Positions 46,429 through 55,700 of a stretch of 64,000 nucleotides of DNA are shown piece after piece. This stretch comes from Enterococcus wangshanyuanii (lineage in GTDB: Bacteria; Bacillota; Bacilli; Lactobacillales; Enterococcaceae): assembly GCF_002197645.1 (NCBI RefSeq), contig NZ_CP021874.1, positions 1,426,001 through 1,490,000 of the forward strand, given 5' to 3'. Each line of letters begins with the position of its first letter. The first letter of the stretch is position 1. The notes under the pieces are model-generated. The model had not been told where the DNA came from, ran no database searches, and was given only the letters and a program-made list of their open reading frames with translations. Position numbers and translations under genes: made by a program.

Positions 46429-46866
46429 TTTTGCGTCTGTGAAATCAGGACCACTTGAAACAGTAACGGATAATGTGAATTGGTACGCGCCATTTACTTC
46501 TGCACCGCCCATTTTTACTGTAACTCCACCTTTAAAAGTACAAGTTGAACCATCTGGATAGGTGATTTGGAAGTCCGCTTCTTTATCAGATAGTTGTACA
46601 GCTTGTAGCTTTTTGAAGATAGCATTCTCATATAAGAAAGTGAATTCTAATGAGTCCATATCCTGAATCCCTTTAATATATTTCTTTGTAGCATCTGTCA
46701 AAACAGTAACATCCACTTGTTCAGGATCTCCACCAATTTCAGGAACTGATTGTAATCCTGGTAAATCTTCGTAAGTTGCTCCAGTTGATTTCATGCCCAA
46801 TTTAGTATCTTTTGATAAAAGACCGCCGAACATTTGGATGTCCATTTTAAGTAATTGTTTTTTCAT
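46423..46866 (-). CDS. Major tail tube protein (short form)
   Basis: 147 residues. N-terminus ends with KMDIQMFG, a variant of the L27/Prp cleavage motif. Central part is beta-rich (VDVTVLTDATKKYIKGIQD), typical of TP901/phi13-like tail tube proteins. AGGAGGAAG precedes the ATG. The stop is preceded by CCC and can be bypassed by +1 frameshifting. Confidence 0.88.
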   Translation of the reverse strand: MKKQLLKMDIQMFGGLLSKDTKLGMKSTGATYEDLPGLQSVPEIGGDPEQVDVTVLTDATKKYIKGIQDMDSLEFTFLYENAIFKKLQAVQLSDKEADFQITYPDGSTCTFKGGVTVKMGGAEVNGAYQFTLSVTVSSGPDFTDAKP

Positions 46867-46883
46867 GGTTTACTTCCTCCTAT

Positions 46884-47246
46884 TTATTGGTAAACAAATA
46901 GCGTCTGATTATCAACAATCCCTCGGAAAGTCAATATCACACGCTTAAGTGCATCTGTATTTGCGTCATCAGTAGCAGTATTTTTAAACCCAATTGCTTT
47001 CATACTGTCAATGACTTTTTGTTGTATGTCTGATAATGATTTTGAGTGATACAAATCAATCTTGATTGTCCACTCTGTTAACAATTCATTTTTTGATAAG
47101 TCTGTTTTATTAGGCTTTGCTTTTGTAGAGTATATGGCTGCAGGCATTTTAGTCCAATCCTTTGGATAATCAGCCGAAACTAACTTAAGCTCAGTAACTG
47201 ATTTCAGGCTAGTCACAACATCAGGTTTAATGTTATATCGTGTCAT
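46884..47246 (-). CDS. Tail terminator-like protein
   Basis: 120 residues at the place of the tail completion protein, between an HK97 gp10-like gene and the tail tube. Beta/alpha mix, no motif. Role inferred from order; its start overlaps the previous stop by 4 bases. Confidence 0.7.
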   Translation of the reverse strand: MTRYNIKPDVVTSLKSVTELKLVSADYPKDWTKMPAAIYSTKAKPNKTDLSKNELLTEWTIKIDLYHSKSLSDIQQKVIDSMKAIGFKNTATDDANTDALKRVILTFRGIVDNQTLFVYQ

Positions 47247-47782
47247 AGTTTTCTCAGTCCTTTTTGCACATGATCCTTGTAGATTTCAGGGGTGTTCTCC
47301 TCTACTTCTTTAACTGATGGATACAGCCAAGGACGTGCAGGTTGCCCGCTCGTGACGAAGAAATCCTTTTCTTGTATCGTCACTTTGGGAATGCCGTAAA
47401 CAGCTTCTAAGTCTACCGCTACAAGATCAGCAGGAATAAACCAACGTTCCTGAGAATAAACCGGATTAACTCCTTCAGGTAAATCTTTAGGCGATGCTTC
47501 CCCGACAGGACCAGTCCCAAACTCACGGAATAGCATTTGCTGTTTATCGGACCAAACACGCCCAACAACTTTACCTTGACTGTCAATGACAACTTCATGC
47601 TTGATTGAGCCAGAGCCTTCACCTGATGAGTGTTTTGCCGATGATTGGACCTTACTAGCTCCTCTTGATGCAATTTCTTCTACAATCTCAAACGTAGCAT
47701 CCCATACCACTTCTTCGATAACCTTAGGCGCCGCTTTGATTTTAGCTTTAAGACTATCTAATCCCTTTATTTCAACTTTCAT
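47243..47782 (-). CDS. HK97 gp10-like head-tail joining protein
   Basis: 179 residues, starting MKVEIKGLDSLKAKI, the usual opening of gp10-like proteins, with FREFGTGPVGE near 86-96 and ARPWLYPSV near 150. Sits between head closure and tail terminator genes. Confidence 0.8.
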   Translation of the reverse strand: MKVEIKGLDSLKAKIKAAPKVIEEVVWDATFEIVEEIASRGASKVQSSAKHSSGEGSGSIKHEVVIDSQGKVVGRVWSDKQQMLFREFGTGPVGEASPKDLPEGVNPVYSQERWFIPADLVAVDLEAVYGIPKVTIQEKDFFVTSGQPARPWLYPSVKEVEENTPEIYKDHVQKGLRKL

Positions 47783-48122
47783 TTTGTTCCCTCATTTCTA
47801 AAGTCACATTCAGATGAGTTGAAAAAGGCTGAATTGACTTGATAAAAAAGTCTGGTTCTTCTGTTGATTTTACATATAAGCATATGCCGTCATTTTCATT
47901 TTGCTTTGGCTTGATCAACTCACCTTGATACTTACATGATTTAATATAAGGTAAACGTTCGCCGTATATTGCCGCTGCCACTTGGCCACCAGCTGATTGT
48001 ACATTCATGGTCAATTCAATTGATTCGTCTGAAAAAGTAACATTATCATTTCCTTCGTCATCTTCTTCAATGACTCGCTTTTTTAAATATACTGTTGTGA
48101 GGTCATGTTTTCTTAATCTCAT
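47772..48122 (-). CDS. Head-tail adaptor / head closure protein
   Basis: 116 residues, mostly beta, overlapping neighbours on both sides (11 and 4 bases). Placement between the gp6-like connector and gp10-like genes matches phage head-closure proteins (gp16 of SPP1 type). Confidence 0.72.
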   Translation of the reverse strand: MRLRKHDLTTVYLKKRVIEEDDEGNDNVTFSDESIELTMNVQSAGGQVAAAIYGERLPYIKSCKYQGELIKPKQNENDGICLYVKSTEEPDFFIKSIQPFSTHLNVTLEMREQNES

Positions 48123-48454
48123 TTTAACGACCTCACAGAGGCAATTCTATAGCGATTGAGCTTAGTTCTAATCTTTAAAGGGATTCCTGTTTCAAAGGTT
48201 TGCGAGACACCACCCTCAGTTCTTGATGTTTCACCTTCATTCCCTTCCTGATTGAACCTAATCATGTATAAATCCTTAACGGATGAGCTCATATTACCGA
48301 TCAAAGTATCACGATTGCAATAATCAAGACAATCCACCAAAGCATCTTCTAGATCATCAGCTAAGACTAGCTTGTCATTGTTTTCGGTAATATTAAATTT
48401 CCGCTCTAGTTGCTCTTGTAGCTTATCTAGAGCGGTTCTATTTGTTTGATTCAT
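48119..48454 (-). CDS. Head-tail connector (gp6/gp15-like)
   Basis: 111 residues from the ATG at 48454 (GGAG eight bases before); GTG at 48463 is less likely. Helical N-terminal half with DDLEDALVDCLDYCNRD, as in phage DNA-packaging/connector proteins just after capsid genes. Confidence 0.75.
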   Translation of the reverse strand: MNQTNRTALDKLQEQLERKFNITENNDKLVLADDLEDALVDCLDYCNRDTLIGNMSSSVKDLYMIRFNQEGNEGETSRTEGGVSQTFETGIPLKIRTKLNRYRIASVRSLK

Positions 48455-48469
48455 AAGCTTCACTCCATC

Positions 48470-48805
48470 TTATTCTTTTGCATCTCCAGCTGCTTCAGGT
48501 TGTTCTTCTTCTGCAGCAGATTCCGCATCTTCTTTTTTGCTCTTCTTATTTCCGGTTTTCTTTTTCTTGTCGGACTCTACTTCTGATGTTTTATTATCTT
48601 CTTCTGGATTAAGTTCTACTTCATCCTTAAAATCATCTGGTAAATCAATTAGCTTAATGCCGATTGCATTATTTTCTGTTCCTAATTCTTTGATACGTTT
48701 TTCATCAGCGTTGGAGGTTTCGTGCGGATAAGATTCTCCTCTATGATAGAGACGGTCGTTGTCTTTCGAATCGTAGAAATCACATAATACTTTATATTGT
48801 CCCAT
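48470..48805 (-). CDS. Small phage head protein with acidic-basic tail
   Basis: 111 residues. N-terminal ~60 residues may fold (YKVLCDFYDSKDNDRLYHRG, seen in phage proteins next to capsids). The C-terminal ~50 residues are low-complexity Glu/Lys (SDKKKKTGNKKSKKED). Role unknown. Confidence 0.68.
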   Translation of the reverse strand: MGQYKVLCDFYDSKDNDRLYHRGESYPHETSNADEKRIKELGTENNAIGIKLIDLPDDFKDEVELNPEEDNKTSEVESDKKKKTGNKKSKKEDAESAAEEEQPEAAGDAKE

Positions 48806-48820
48806 TTATCCTATACCTCC

Positions 48821-49909
48821 TTATGCTTTAGCCACAGCATCAATAATCCCGACTTTTTCCATGTTTTCAAATGTAGGTAAGGATAACATAGTCACTTTCG
48901 TTTCTACTTGGACTGGATCAGCTTTCTTCATGCTAGTAACAGCAACTCCAGTATCAACAATAGAAACTTCCGCCCCTGTATTTCCAGTCATTAAATCAGA
49001 TTCTTCTGGAGTAGTAGCAAATGCAGTCGTACCTAATTGAGTACCTGGTAACAAGGCAAACTTATTATCTGGTACAAATTTAGTTGCCACACCATCTTCG
49101 TTTTCGTACATTTGATCATAGATAGCAATTTTAAGTTTCAATTTATTTTGAACAAATGCCAAAACATCTTCATTTGTAACAATAACTTGCCCATTACCAA
49201 ATACTGAAATGGATTTATTGATTCTTTCGTTTGCAACAATATAGTTAAATGTAGTTAGATTTGTTACAGCACGAGTTGGTCGCTCGCCAGTATCAAGTTG
49301 GACCTTATCTAACATTTTTGAAATATCTTCAATAGGATTTGCATTTTTAGTATCTGACCAAGAGACTTTTGCGTTAGCCATATGATCTTGGTTAAACTCG
49401 TAATCAAGTTCATACTTCTGTCCATTTCCTTCGATTGTCGCCTGTCCAGTCATTAAAAGTTGCATACGCATAATTTCACGGGAAACTCGTGCTCCATTGA
49501 TCAAATTTACATTGTCATCAAAAATTTTATTCAAAATTGTATCGATCATTACCGTATTACCGCTAGCTAGTACTAAATTCAATTTTTGACGTAGTTCTTC
49601 ATCAATATAGAGAGATTCTTTAAAGAAGCCCAATTTAGTAAGAACTGTGTCAAATTCTTTCCGACCACGTGGAATCGCTGGAGCATCTAGTCCGGATGGT
49701 TTCAGCATTTTCGGAGCGCCTGTGCCTCCTTTGGCCCATTTAATCTCTGTACCTAACTGTTTAACACTTGGAAATAATTCTTCTCCAAGAAATGGAGGTT
49801 GAAACTTTTGTTTTGTTTCCCAATATGCTGCCGTTTCTGGCGCAGTTACTAAATCGTAAATTGATGTAGCAAATAATTGTAAGTTCATTTTTAATTTTTT
49901 AGTTTTCAT
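48821..49909 (-). CDS. Major capsid protein (Phage_cap_E-like)
   Basis: 362 residues. N-terminal KMNLQLFA (about 8-14) is a near-exact L27/Prp cleavage motif, so the mature protein likely begins at Thr15. The rest (TKLGFFKESLYIDEELRQ, ISKMLDKVQLDTGERPTRAV) resembles E-type capsid proteins of Firmicute phages. GGAGGAGAAAAA precedes the ATG. Builds the phage head with scaffold 50326-50961. Confidence 0.9.
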   Translation of the reverse strand: MKTKKLKMNLQLFATSIYDLVTAPETAAYWETKQKFQPPFLGEELFPSVKQLGTEIKWAKGGTGAPKMLKPSGLDAPAIPRGRKEFDTVLTKLGFFKESLYIDEELRQKLNLVLASGNTVMIDTILNKIFDDNVNLINGARVSREIMRMQLLMTGQATIEGNGQKYELDYEFNQDHMANAKVSWSDTKNANPIEDISKMLDKVQLDTGERPTRAVTNLTTFNYIVANERINKSISVFGNGQVIVTNEDVLAFVQNKLKLKIAIYDQMYENEDGVATKFVPDNKFALLPGTQLGTTAFATTPEESDLMTGNTGAEVSIVDTGVAVTSMKKADPVQVETKVTMLSLPTFENMEKVGIIDAVAKA

Positions 49910-49920
49910 TTTTTCTCCTC

Positions 49921-50304
49921 CTATAAGTTACGTTTGACAAAAGTTACTTTTCCATCTAAAGCAGCTTTAGCAGCAGCGGATACCGTCAATCCATCTTCTA
50001 AACGGTTTTCGTTTACAAAACCAAATACAAGAACAGTTCCATTTGCAGTTCCGTCTGATACATCAACATCATGCAATAATACTCCTTGTGCTTTTTCATC
50101 ATTTGAAACTACTAGCACCGCTTGTTCGTCTGCATAAAAATTATTATCACCACCAACAGGAGTTCCTGCTGGAATGATCTTGCGTCCATTAGAAGCTGCC
50201 ACACCAGTATCTCCGATTTGTCCACCGAAAGACTGAAATAGTGTTGCATTCGCTAAAATTTGCTTAGTGTTTTTACCTTTTGTTACTACTGATCCCATTT
50301 TCAT
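49921..50304 (-). CDS. Capsid decoration-like protein
   Basis: 127 residues, beta-rich and Gly/Ala/Val-rich, located between scaffold and capsid where decoration or head-stabilising proteins lie (GILLHDVDVSDGTANG-like region near 75-90). Has no MNLQLFA motif. Role inferred. Confidence 0.68.
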   Translation of the reverse strand: MKMGSVVTKGKNTKQILANATLFQSFGGQIGDTGVAASNGRKIIPAGTPVGGDNNFYADEQAVLVVSNDEKAQGVLLHDVDVSDGTANGTVLVFGFVNENRLEDGLTVSAAAKAALDGKVTFVKRNL

Positions 50305-50325
50305 GATAAGTTTCCTCCTAATTTT

Positions 50326-50961
50326 TTAAAAATAACTGCTCTCTGTTTTTGATGGTGTATTTTGTTCTGCCAATCGTTTCCCTGTATCTCCTGCCTTAAT
50401 TTCTGAATTAGGTTGACCATATGCAGGCGTTTCAGCAGAGCGCGCCAATCGAAGATTTACAGCTGATTCAACCGACTCCCGGAAAGACTTTGAAATTGCA
50501 TCATAGGTAGAGTTAAGAATATCTTCTCCTTGACCAAATAATGGTTGGAGTGCGCTTGCCAAAGTATCCGGTAATTTATCTGCTGAGAGCTTTTTGATAA
50601 TAGCTGCCTCATCTTTTTCACGCTGAACTTCTTGCCTTTCTTTTTCCAAGCTAGTCCGTTGTTCTTCAATTTCAGCTTTAGCTAATTCCTCAGCAGTCAT
50701 TTTACCTTTTCTTTCTGCTGCCTCTAGTTTTTCTTTAGTCTCTTTATCCCAATTACTCCGTGCTGTAGAAAGTGATTTCTCCATCTTTTTATCAAACCAA
50801 GAATCTAACTCAGATTGACTGGCAAATTTGATCTCTCCTTCAGGTGGTGTTCCTCCATCAGGATTGTCTCCTCCACCGTCCCCAGCACCTCCATTAGCAA
50901 ATAATTGGATATTCATCTTTAACAAAGTGCCTTTACATTTACTATCAATAAATTTCTTCAT
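50326..50961 (-). CDS. Capsid scaffold protein (DUF4355-like)
   Basis: 211 residues from the ATG at 50961 (GAGGAG upstream); the ORF from 51036 has no ribosome site. N-terminus ends KMNIQLFA (about 15-22), a Prp-type motif. A Gly/Asp-rich linker and a long helical region follow (EELAKAEIEEQRTSLEKERQ), typical of DUF4355 scaffolds. Guides capsid assembly. Confidence 0.88.
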   Translation of the reverse strand: MKKFIDSKCKGTLLKMNIQLFANGGAGDGGGDNPDGGTPPEGEIKFASQSELDSWFDKKMEKSLSTARSNWDKETKEKLEAAERKGKMTAEELAKAEIEEQRTSLEKERQEVQREKDEAAIIKKLSADKLPDTLASALQPLFGQGEDILNSTYDAISKSFRESVESAVNLRLARSAETPAYGQPNSEIKAGDTGKRLAEQNTPSKTESSYF

Positions 50962-51125
50962 AATTGTTCTCCTCACCCGCGCACATTCTGAATGCATAAT
51001 AAAAAAGCATCCCATAAACACTACTAGCCCATACACGATGCTTACTGCTTTTATTATTCAATTTAGAATCCACACACGATTTATTTTTTCGCTTAATTTA
51101 TATAGCCCCAAGCAAGAATGGGCTT

Positions 51126-52289
51126 TTAATTTGTTTTCTTTAGTTGTACTATTTTATTTTTCTGTTTTTGGATCTCTTCGTCTGAGTACATCTTTTTCAG
51201 TTTTTGCATCCAATCACTGTATGTCTCTTGTTGCTGGATAGTTATTGTTTTTCCACCTATAGGATCATTCGCAACCCTTGTTCCTGACAATGTACGTTTA
51301 CCAAAGTATGCAACAGCGATTGTCCTACACCACGGATGGAAAGGTGGATACGTGCCCTCTTTACCGTTGACCACTGCCTCTGAAACTAAATATATTTTGT
51401 GATCTTTATCCTGACATATTTTAGAGGTACGTAAATCCAGCACAGCGACAAGCATATACTGCTCAACGCCCCTATCTTGCCAAGCTTTGAGTTTTGCCTG
51501 ATTGGCCATATAATTAGCCTCGGTCCTAATCAAACGCCTAGCAACACCAATAGAGCGGTCAAACTCGCTTGCTATAGTCTTAGCCATTTCAAACTCAGAC
51601 ATTCCCGTCATAGATTCAACAGTAAATAATTCCTCTAACCTTTTGGCTAATGCATCTGTATCACCCCATATCCTTTCAGAATAGTTTGATCCCAACCAAT
51701 GACTATCAAGAATATTTTTAGTATATCTTGTAGATAGCTCATTAAATTGATAATCCTTTTTATTCCAAACCTCTATGATTACACCATTCTTTGCGTTTTG
51801 TTGAGCTTGACGAATAATAGACTCAGCAGTAGCCTCTCTATAAGACTCATGGATTGTATCAATGTAAAACTCTGTTGATTTATCCAATTGGACATTAGCA
51901 ATTTGTTTGGATACTAAAAAAGACTTAGCTTTTAAGTCCTCAGCTCGTGTAATTCGTTCTTTAAAAGCTAAGGAGGTTAATTTTTTCTTAGCTTCTTGTT
52001 GCAATAGCGGATCATCAATTTTATTGGATAACTGTTTTAACTCAGTTAGTTCACTGATTGTTGAGCGCTCATTTAGGATTTCTTTTGCTTCTTCTGCTGT
52101 CAAACATGTTCGTTGTCTGGATCGGTCAAACAACTTCCTGACTTTGCGAGTCAAATAGACTTGAGCTTGCCGATAAGCAGATACTACTGTCTCCTCTAAA
52201 GCTTTTGCTCCATCATTAACTCTTTTTTCGGCTGCGATATTACGTTGTTGCCAGTAGTTTAATTCCGTTTGTTTCTTTTTACGAGCCAT
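51126..52289 (-). CDS. Minor capsid / head morphogenesis protein (SPP1 gp7-like)
   Basis: 387 residues. N-terminal helical part, then the Mu F/SPP1 gp7 module with RLIRTEANYMANQAKL (about 248-263) and the Cys/His segment TSKICQDKDHK...FHPWCRT near 275-305. Found between portal and scaffold, as is standard. Likely an injected or portal-vertex protein. Confidence 0.87.
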   Translation of the reverse strand: MARKKKQTELNYWQQRNIAAEKRVNDGAKALEETVVSAYRQAQVYLTRKVRKLFDRSRQRTCLTAEEAKEILNERSTISELTELKQLSNKIDDPLLQQEAKKKLTSLAFKERITRAEDLKAKSFLVSKQIANVQLDKSTEFYIDTIHESYREATAESIIRQAQQNAKNGVIIEVWNKKDYQFNELSTRYTKNILDSHWLGSNYSERIWGDTDALAKRLEELFTVESMTGMSEFEMAKTIASEFDRSIGVARRLIRTEANYMANQAKLKAWQDRGVEQYMLVAVLDLRTSKICQDKDHKIYLVSEAVVNGKEGTYPPFHPWCRTIAVAYFGKRTLSGTRVANDPIGGKTITIQQQETYSDWMQKLKKMYSDEEIQKQKNKIVQLKKTN

Positions 52290-52317
52290 TTAATCAGCTC
52301 CTACTCTCTATCTTTTC

Positions 52318-52683
52318 TTAAAACTGAGAAGTGATTTCATCAGCCTTAAGGACACCAGCTGTAATTCTACTAAAATCAATTACTGGTTCTTCAACAACAT
52401 TAATAATTTCTACATAATCAGGATATTCTTTTGCAATTTCGACCAAGTTCATATGCAGTACAGTCACTATATACTGAGAGTCTTTAATACTACCTAATTG
52501 GACTGTATCGTCGCCGTCTAATGCTGCATCGTGTTGCTCTATCAATACATTAGTCACAGCTGTGTAAAGAGCAGATACACCAGCACAAACAATATCTTGA
52601 CCATTTGGAGCGTAGTTTGCATGACCTTTAACAGAGTAGCTTACAAACTGATTGCTCCGCTTTTTAAACGTTGCAGTAATCAT
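52318..52683 (-). CDS. Prp-family cysteine protease (L27-processing type), phage-encoded
   Basis: 121 residues matching the YsxB/Prp family over its length. The catalytic pair is visible as H21 in KGHANYAPNGQD and C33 in IVCAGVSALY, spaced 12 apart as in Prp. Host Prp trims the N-terminal extension of ribosomal protein L27 after MNLQFFA-like sequences. Here the gene is in the head module, and capsid, scaffold and tail tube proteins carry MNLQLFA, MNIQLFA and MDIQMFG. It is therefore very probably a phage maturation protease. Confidence 0.85.
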   Translation of the reverse strand: MITATFKKRSNQFVSYSVKGHANYAPNGQDIVCAGVSALYTAVTNVLIEQHDAALDGDDTVQLGSIKDSQYIVTVLHMNLVEIAKEYPDYVEIINVVEEPVIDFSRITAGVLKADEITSQF

Positions 52684-52708
52684 AATTAATCAATCTCACT
52701 TTCTATGA

Positions 52709-52849
52709 CTATTCTTTGTTTATAAAAGATAAATCAACAGCTATGGTAGCCAACAAATAAAGAGCTGCATACTCAAAATTGACATATTTATAAAGGGCTA
52801 CCGTTAAAACAAGGAGAAAACTTATTCTTTTAAGTCTTTCATTTTTCAT
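52709..52849 (-). CDS. 46-residue membrane protein between portal and protease
   Basis: Small ORF starting MKNERLKRISFLLVLTVALY, with two short membrane segments. GAGGAGG lies nine bases before the ATG, inside the portal C-terminus; it overlaps the portal gene by 11 bases and ends 26 bases before the protease. Likely real. Confidence 0.65.
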   Translation of the reverse strand: MKNERLKRISFLLVLTVALYKYVNFEYAALYLLATIAVDLSFINKE

Positions 52850-54257
52850 CATCTACTTCCTCCTCTGGTTCATCGTCTAAATCGCTGTGGCTGTCTTCTG
52901 CCTGTACCCCAATTGCTTTAGCATTCATTTTCATAGTTTCTTCTTTTTGAGCATTAAGCATCTCAATGAGTTCCTCTGGGTTGTCAACATCATCCAGCCA
53001 GCCTAGACTAATCAGCAACGGAATAAACTCTTGTGACTCTTTAATTTGTTCGATTACATCTTTCCTGTTAAATGGTAAGTTAACCTTAAACTTTACAACA
53101 ATTCCTTCTGAATCAACATTTTGACCTTTTACATTCAAAATGTTTTCGATGAGTTTTAAACGTCTGATGACACCATCTTCAAAATAGCCAGTTTTTACTG
53201 ACAGAGCTAATAGTAAACCTAATAACTTGAATTTCATTGCCTCTCCGCTAATATTCCCAGCAAAGTTTTCGTCATTCAAATTTGGAACATAACTTGTTTT
53301 ATGAAAGTCATCTAAGAGTGAATCTGCCAAAACCTGAACCTCTGACTCTTGGAAAGTATTAGTTACAAACTCAGCATTTGCGCCTGCTTCTTTAGCTGGT
53401 GCATTAATTACTAAACTACCGTTAACTTCATTTGGTTTTTCTTCGGGTAGACTAAACCCGTATAGGATCATTAATGCTTTGACAAAGTTCCGCTTGTCTT
53501 TTATTCGATCTGTTTGCAACATATTTATGGCATCTATTTGAGAAAGTTGTTGTTCATAATCTCCTTGCTTCTCTTCGTTGTTTCTGAATTCAACAACTGG
53601 AACATCCCCGTAGAAGTTTTCTTTCACTTTTGGAGGTTCCATTAATTGCTCCTGGATCAATTTTTTACTCTTTGACTTATAAGTAATTGTCCACATCGGG
53701 GTATAGATAGTGTGTTCCCAATATTTTTCACGTTTTAGATTCTGCTTTTCTCTCGGCCTAATTGCAAAGAGCGGATTTCTTTCGACAGTATCATCAACAA
53801 CTAAAATCATTCCCCGTGGATCTATTGACGAGACTTTAGGTATTGTTTCCTTTGTTTTAGGATTTACACTTAGATAATGTAACTCGTAGCCAATCCCCAT
53901 ACTTGATAAATCTTTCTCTACTTCCATATCATGTTTAGCTATTTTCATTTTTGTTAATGCATCTGTAAATGGTTTAATTTGACCATCTTTTGGTGCTACA
54001 TATGATATAGGATTACCGACAGTAAAACCAGTCATCATGTCAGTTACATATCTTGCATTATTAACATTTATCTCATCATTATCATGAGTAGCACTTGTTG
54101 CCTGTTCATTTATCTTATGTGGTTTTCCATCATAATAATCAAAAAGCATCTGCAGTCTCGGAATTTCCTTTTCATGCTCTTCAATACAATAATTAATTAC
54201 ATCATAGCTTGGATTATTAATGTCTCCAGCTAATTCACGATCAATAGCAATTGCCAT
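52839..54257 (-). CDS. Portal protein (SPP1 gp6-like)
   Basis: 472 residues. Features: MTGFTVGNPISYVA near 74-87, PVVEFRNN near 218, VNGSLVINAP near 280 and a very acidic C-terminus. Size and position directly after the large terminase identify it. Forms the dodecameric DNA channel. Confidence 0.92.
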   Translation of the reverse strand: MAIAIDRELAGDINNPSYDVINYCIEEHEKEIPRLQMLFDYYDGKPHKINEQATSATHDNDEINVNNARYVTDMMTGFTVGNPISYVAPKDGQIKPFTDALTKMKIAKHDMEVEKDLSSMGIGYELHYLSVNPKTKETIPKVSSIDPRGMILVVDDTVERNPLFAIRPREKQNLKREKYWEHTIYTPMWTITYKSKSKKLIQEQLMEPPKVKENFYGDVPVVEFRNNEEKQGDYEQQLSQIDAINMLQTDRIKDKRNFVKALMILYGFSLPEEKPNEVNGSLVINAPAKEAGANAEFVTNTFQESEVQVLADSLLDDFHKTSYVPNLNDENFAGNISGEAMKFKLLGLLLALSVKTGYFEDGVIRRLKLIENILNVKGQNVDSEGIVVKFKVNLPFNRKDVIEQIKESQEFIPLLISLGWLDDVDNPEELIEMLNAQKEETMKMNAKAIGVQAEDSHSDLDDEPEEEVDDEK

Positions 54258-54269
54258 AATTTACCTCCT

Positions 54270-55700
54270 TTACATCCAACTTGGTCTGCTTGTTACTGTT
54301 GCAACACGTCTTGGTGGTTCGTAAAATGCTAACACTGCTGCATCAGCAACGTCAGGACTGCCGATCCCGCGCTTTTTCATGTCTTCTTTACTTTCTAGGC
54401 GTATCTTTCCGGTACTGGTCATTTTAAATTTTCTTGTGCTTAATTCCTTGATCAGAGTAGGATTATCAAGCAAAGCAATTTCTGGACTCGTTCCATTAAC
54501 AGAATTAGAGATGTTCTTTTCTAGCAGCTCTTTGAGATTCCCCCACAACTGAGTACCTTTATTTGCATAATAATCATCATCAGATGACTCCCCATTATTA
54601 ACGGGGATAACATCAAACGGAAGCTTTTCATCTTCGATCACTTCTCTCAATCGGTCAGTTACGCCACCACCGACACCAGTGTCATCCACTTTAATTAATA
54701 TTTTTTTCAAATGTGGATACTGAACTAGCATCTCTTTAGCTTTTTTAATTACCTTTCCTGTTGTCTGCATGGTGTCTTGCTTATTGTATTTAGAGAACTT
54801 CAATGCTTGAGAACCAACTCTAGGGAAGATGATTGTTGAATCATCACCAAAGCGGGCCACATCGACTCCAATGTGTCCTTCTCTACATGATTCAATTACG
54901 GAATTGGGAATTTTTATTTCTTTCGCAAACTCAACAATTTCAAGACTTATAAATGAGTCAAGCGCACCTTTCGGAAAGTCTCCAAATATCCGAACTCGTA
55001 CAACATCACTATCTTCACCATATTTCTTCAAAATCATTTCGATATTGTCTTTGTTGGTACGTTTGCTGTCATAGCTAGAAACTTTGTGACAACGATACTG
55101 TTCTCTATCTGAGTTGTGTGACTCGTAAAACACACCTTCGATATTATTCGGATTACCGCACATTAAGAGTTTATTATCAAATCCTGATAACGTTCCTAGA
55201 ATTGCCTCCATGATCAAATCAGAGACCCCAGAAGCTTCATCAACTACGATAAGCATGTGATCCTCGTGAAACCCTTGCATATTTTCGGGTTTAGTTGCAG
55301 TCCTTGCCGTAGCAAACCAACGCTCGGAATCACCGACCATATAGACCTTTGTCTTGGTCCACTTAAGTAAATTCTTAACTAAACTGTTGTTTAACCACTT
55401 TGCAACCTCTGCCCACAAAACATCATAGAGTTGCTTCATGGTGGGTGCTGTTGCAATTACTTTTGCATATGGTCTACAAGTGAGGAACCAGATAATGGCA
55501 CCTGCTTCCAATGCTGTTTTACCAACACCTTGACCTGATCTAACAGAGACTTTAGGAAATTCGGCTAAATCATTTAGAACATTCTCTTGCCATTCATCAG
55601 GATCTAAAAATAGAATGTCTTGGCAAAAAGCAACGGGTTTATCATAGTAATAATCAATGGCTGCACCGATGTCAGTAAAAGGAATAAACTCACTACCCAT
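54270..55700 (-). CDS. Terminase large subunit
   Basis: 476 residues: packaging ATPase and nuclease. Walker A SGQGVGKT at 55-62, Walker B MLIVVDEAS with D154/E155, and a C-terminal RNase-H-like nuclease with VDVARFGDDST and KVDDTGVGGG. Overlaps the small subunit by 8 bases. Confidence 0.95.
   Translation of the reverse strand: MGSEFIPFTDIGAAIDYYYDKPVAFCQDILFLDPDEWQENVLNDLAEFPKVSVRSGQGVGKTALEAGAIIWFLTCRPYAKVIATAPTMKQLYDVLWAEVAKWLNNSLVKNLLKWTKTKVYMVGDSERWFATARTATKPENMQGFHEDHMLIVVDEASGVSDLIMEAILGTLSGFDNKLLMCGNPNNIEGVFYESHNSDREQYRCHKVSSYDSKRTNKDNIEMILKKYGEDSDVVRVRIFGDFPKGALDSFISLEIVEFAKEIKIPNSVIESCREGHIGVDVARFGDDSTIIFPRVGSQALKFSKYNKQDTMQTTGKVIKKAKEMLVQYPHLKKILIKVDDTGVGGGVTDRLREVIEDEKLPFDVIPVNNGESSDDDYYANKGTQLWGNLKELLEKNISNSVNGTSPEIALLDNPTLIKELSTRKFKMTSTGKIRLESKEDMKKRGIGSPDVADAAVLAFYEPPRRVATVTSRPSWM

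Noticed and set aside
46137..46493. Separate gene starting at 46493
   Set aside because: Its first ~25 codons overlap the tube gene and look random, and no ribosome site is present; the FN3 part is better explained by +1 frameshifting at CCC TAA.
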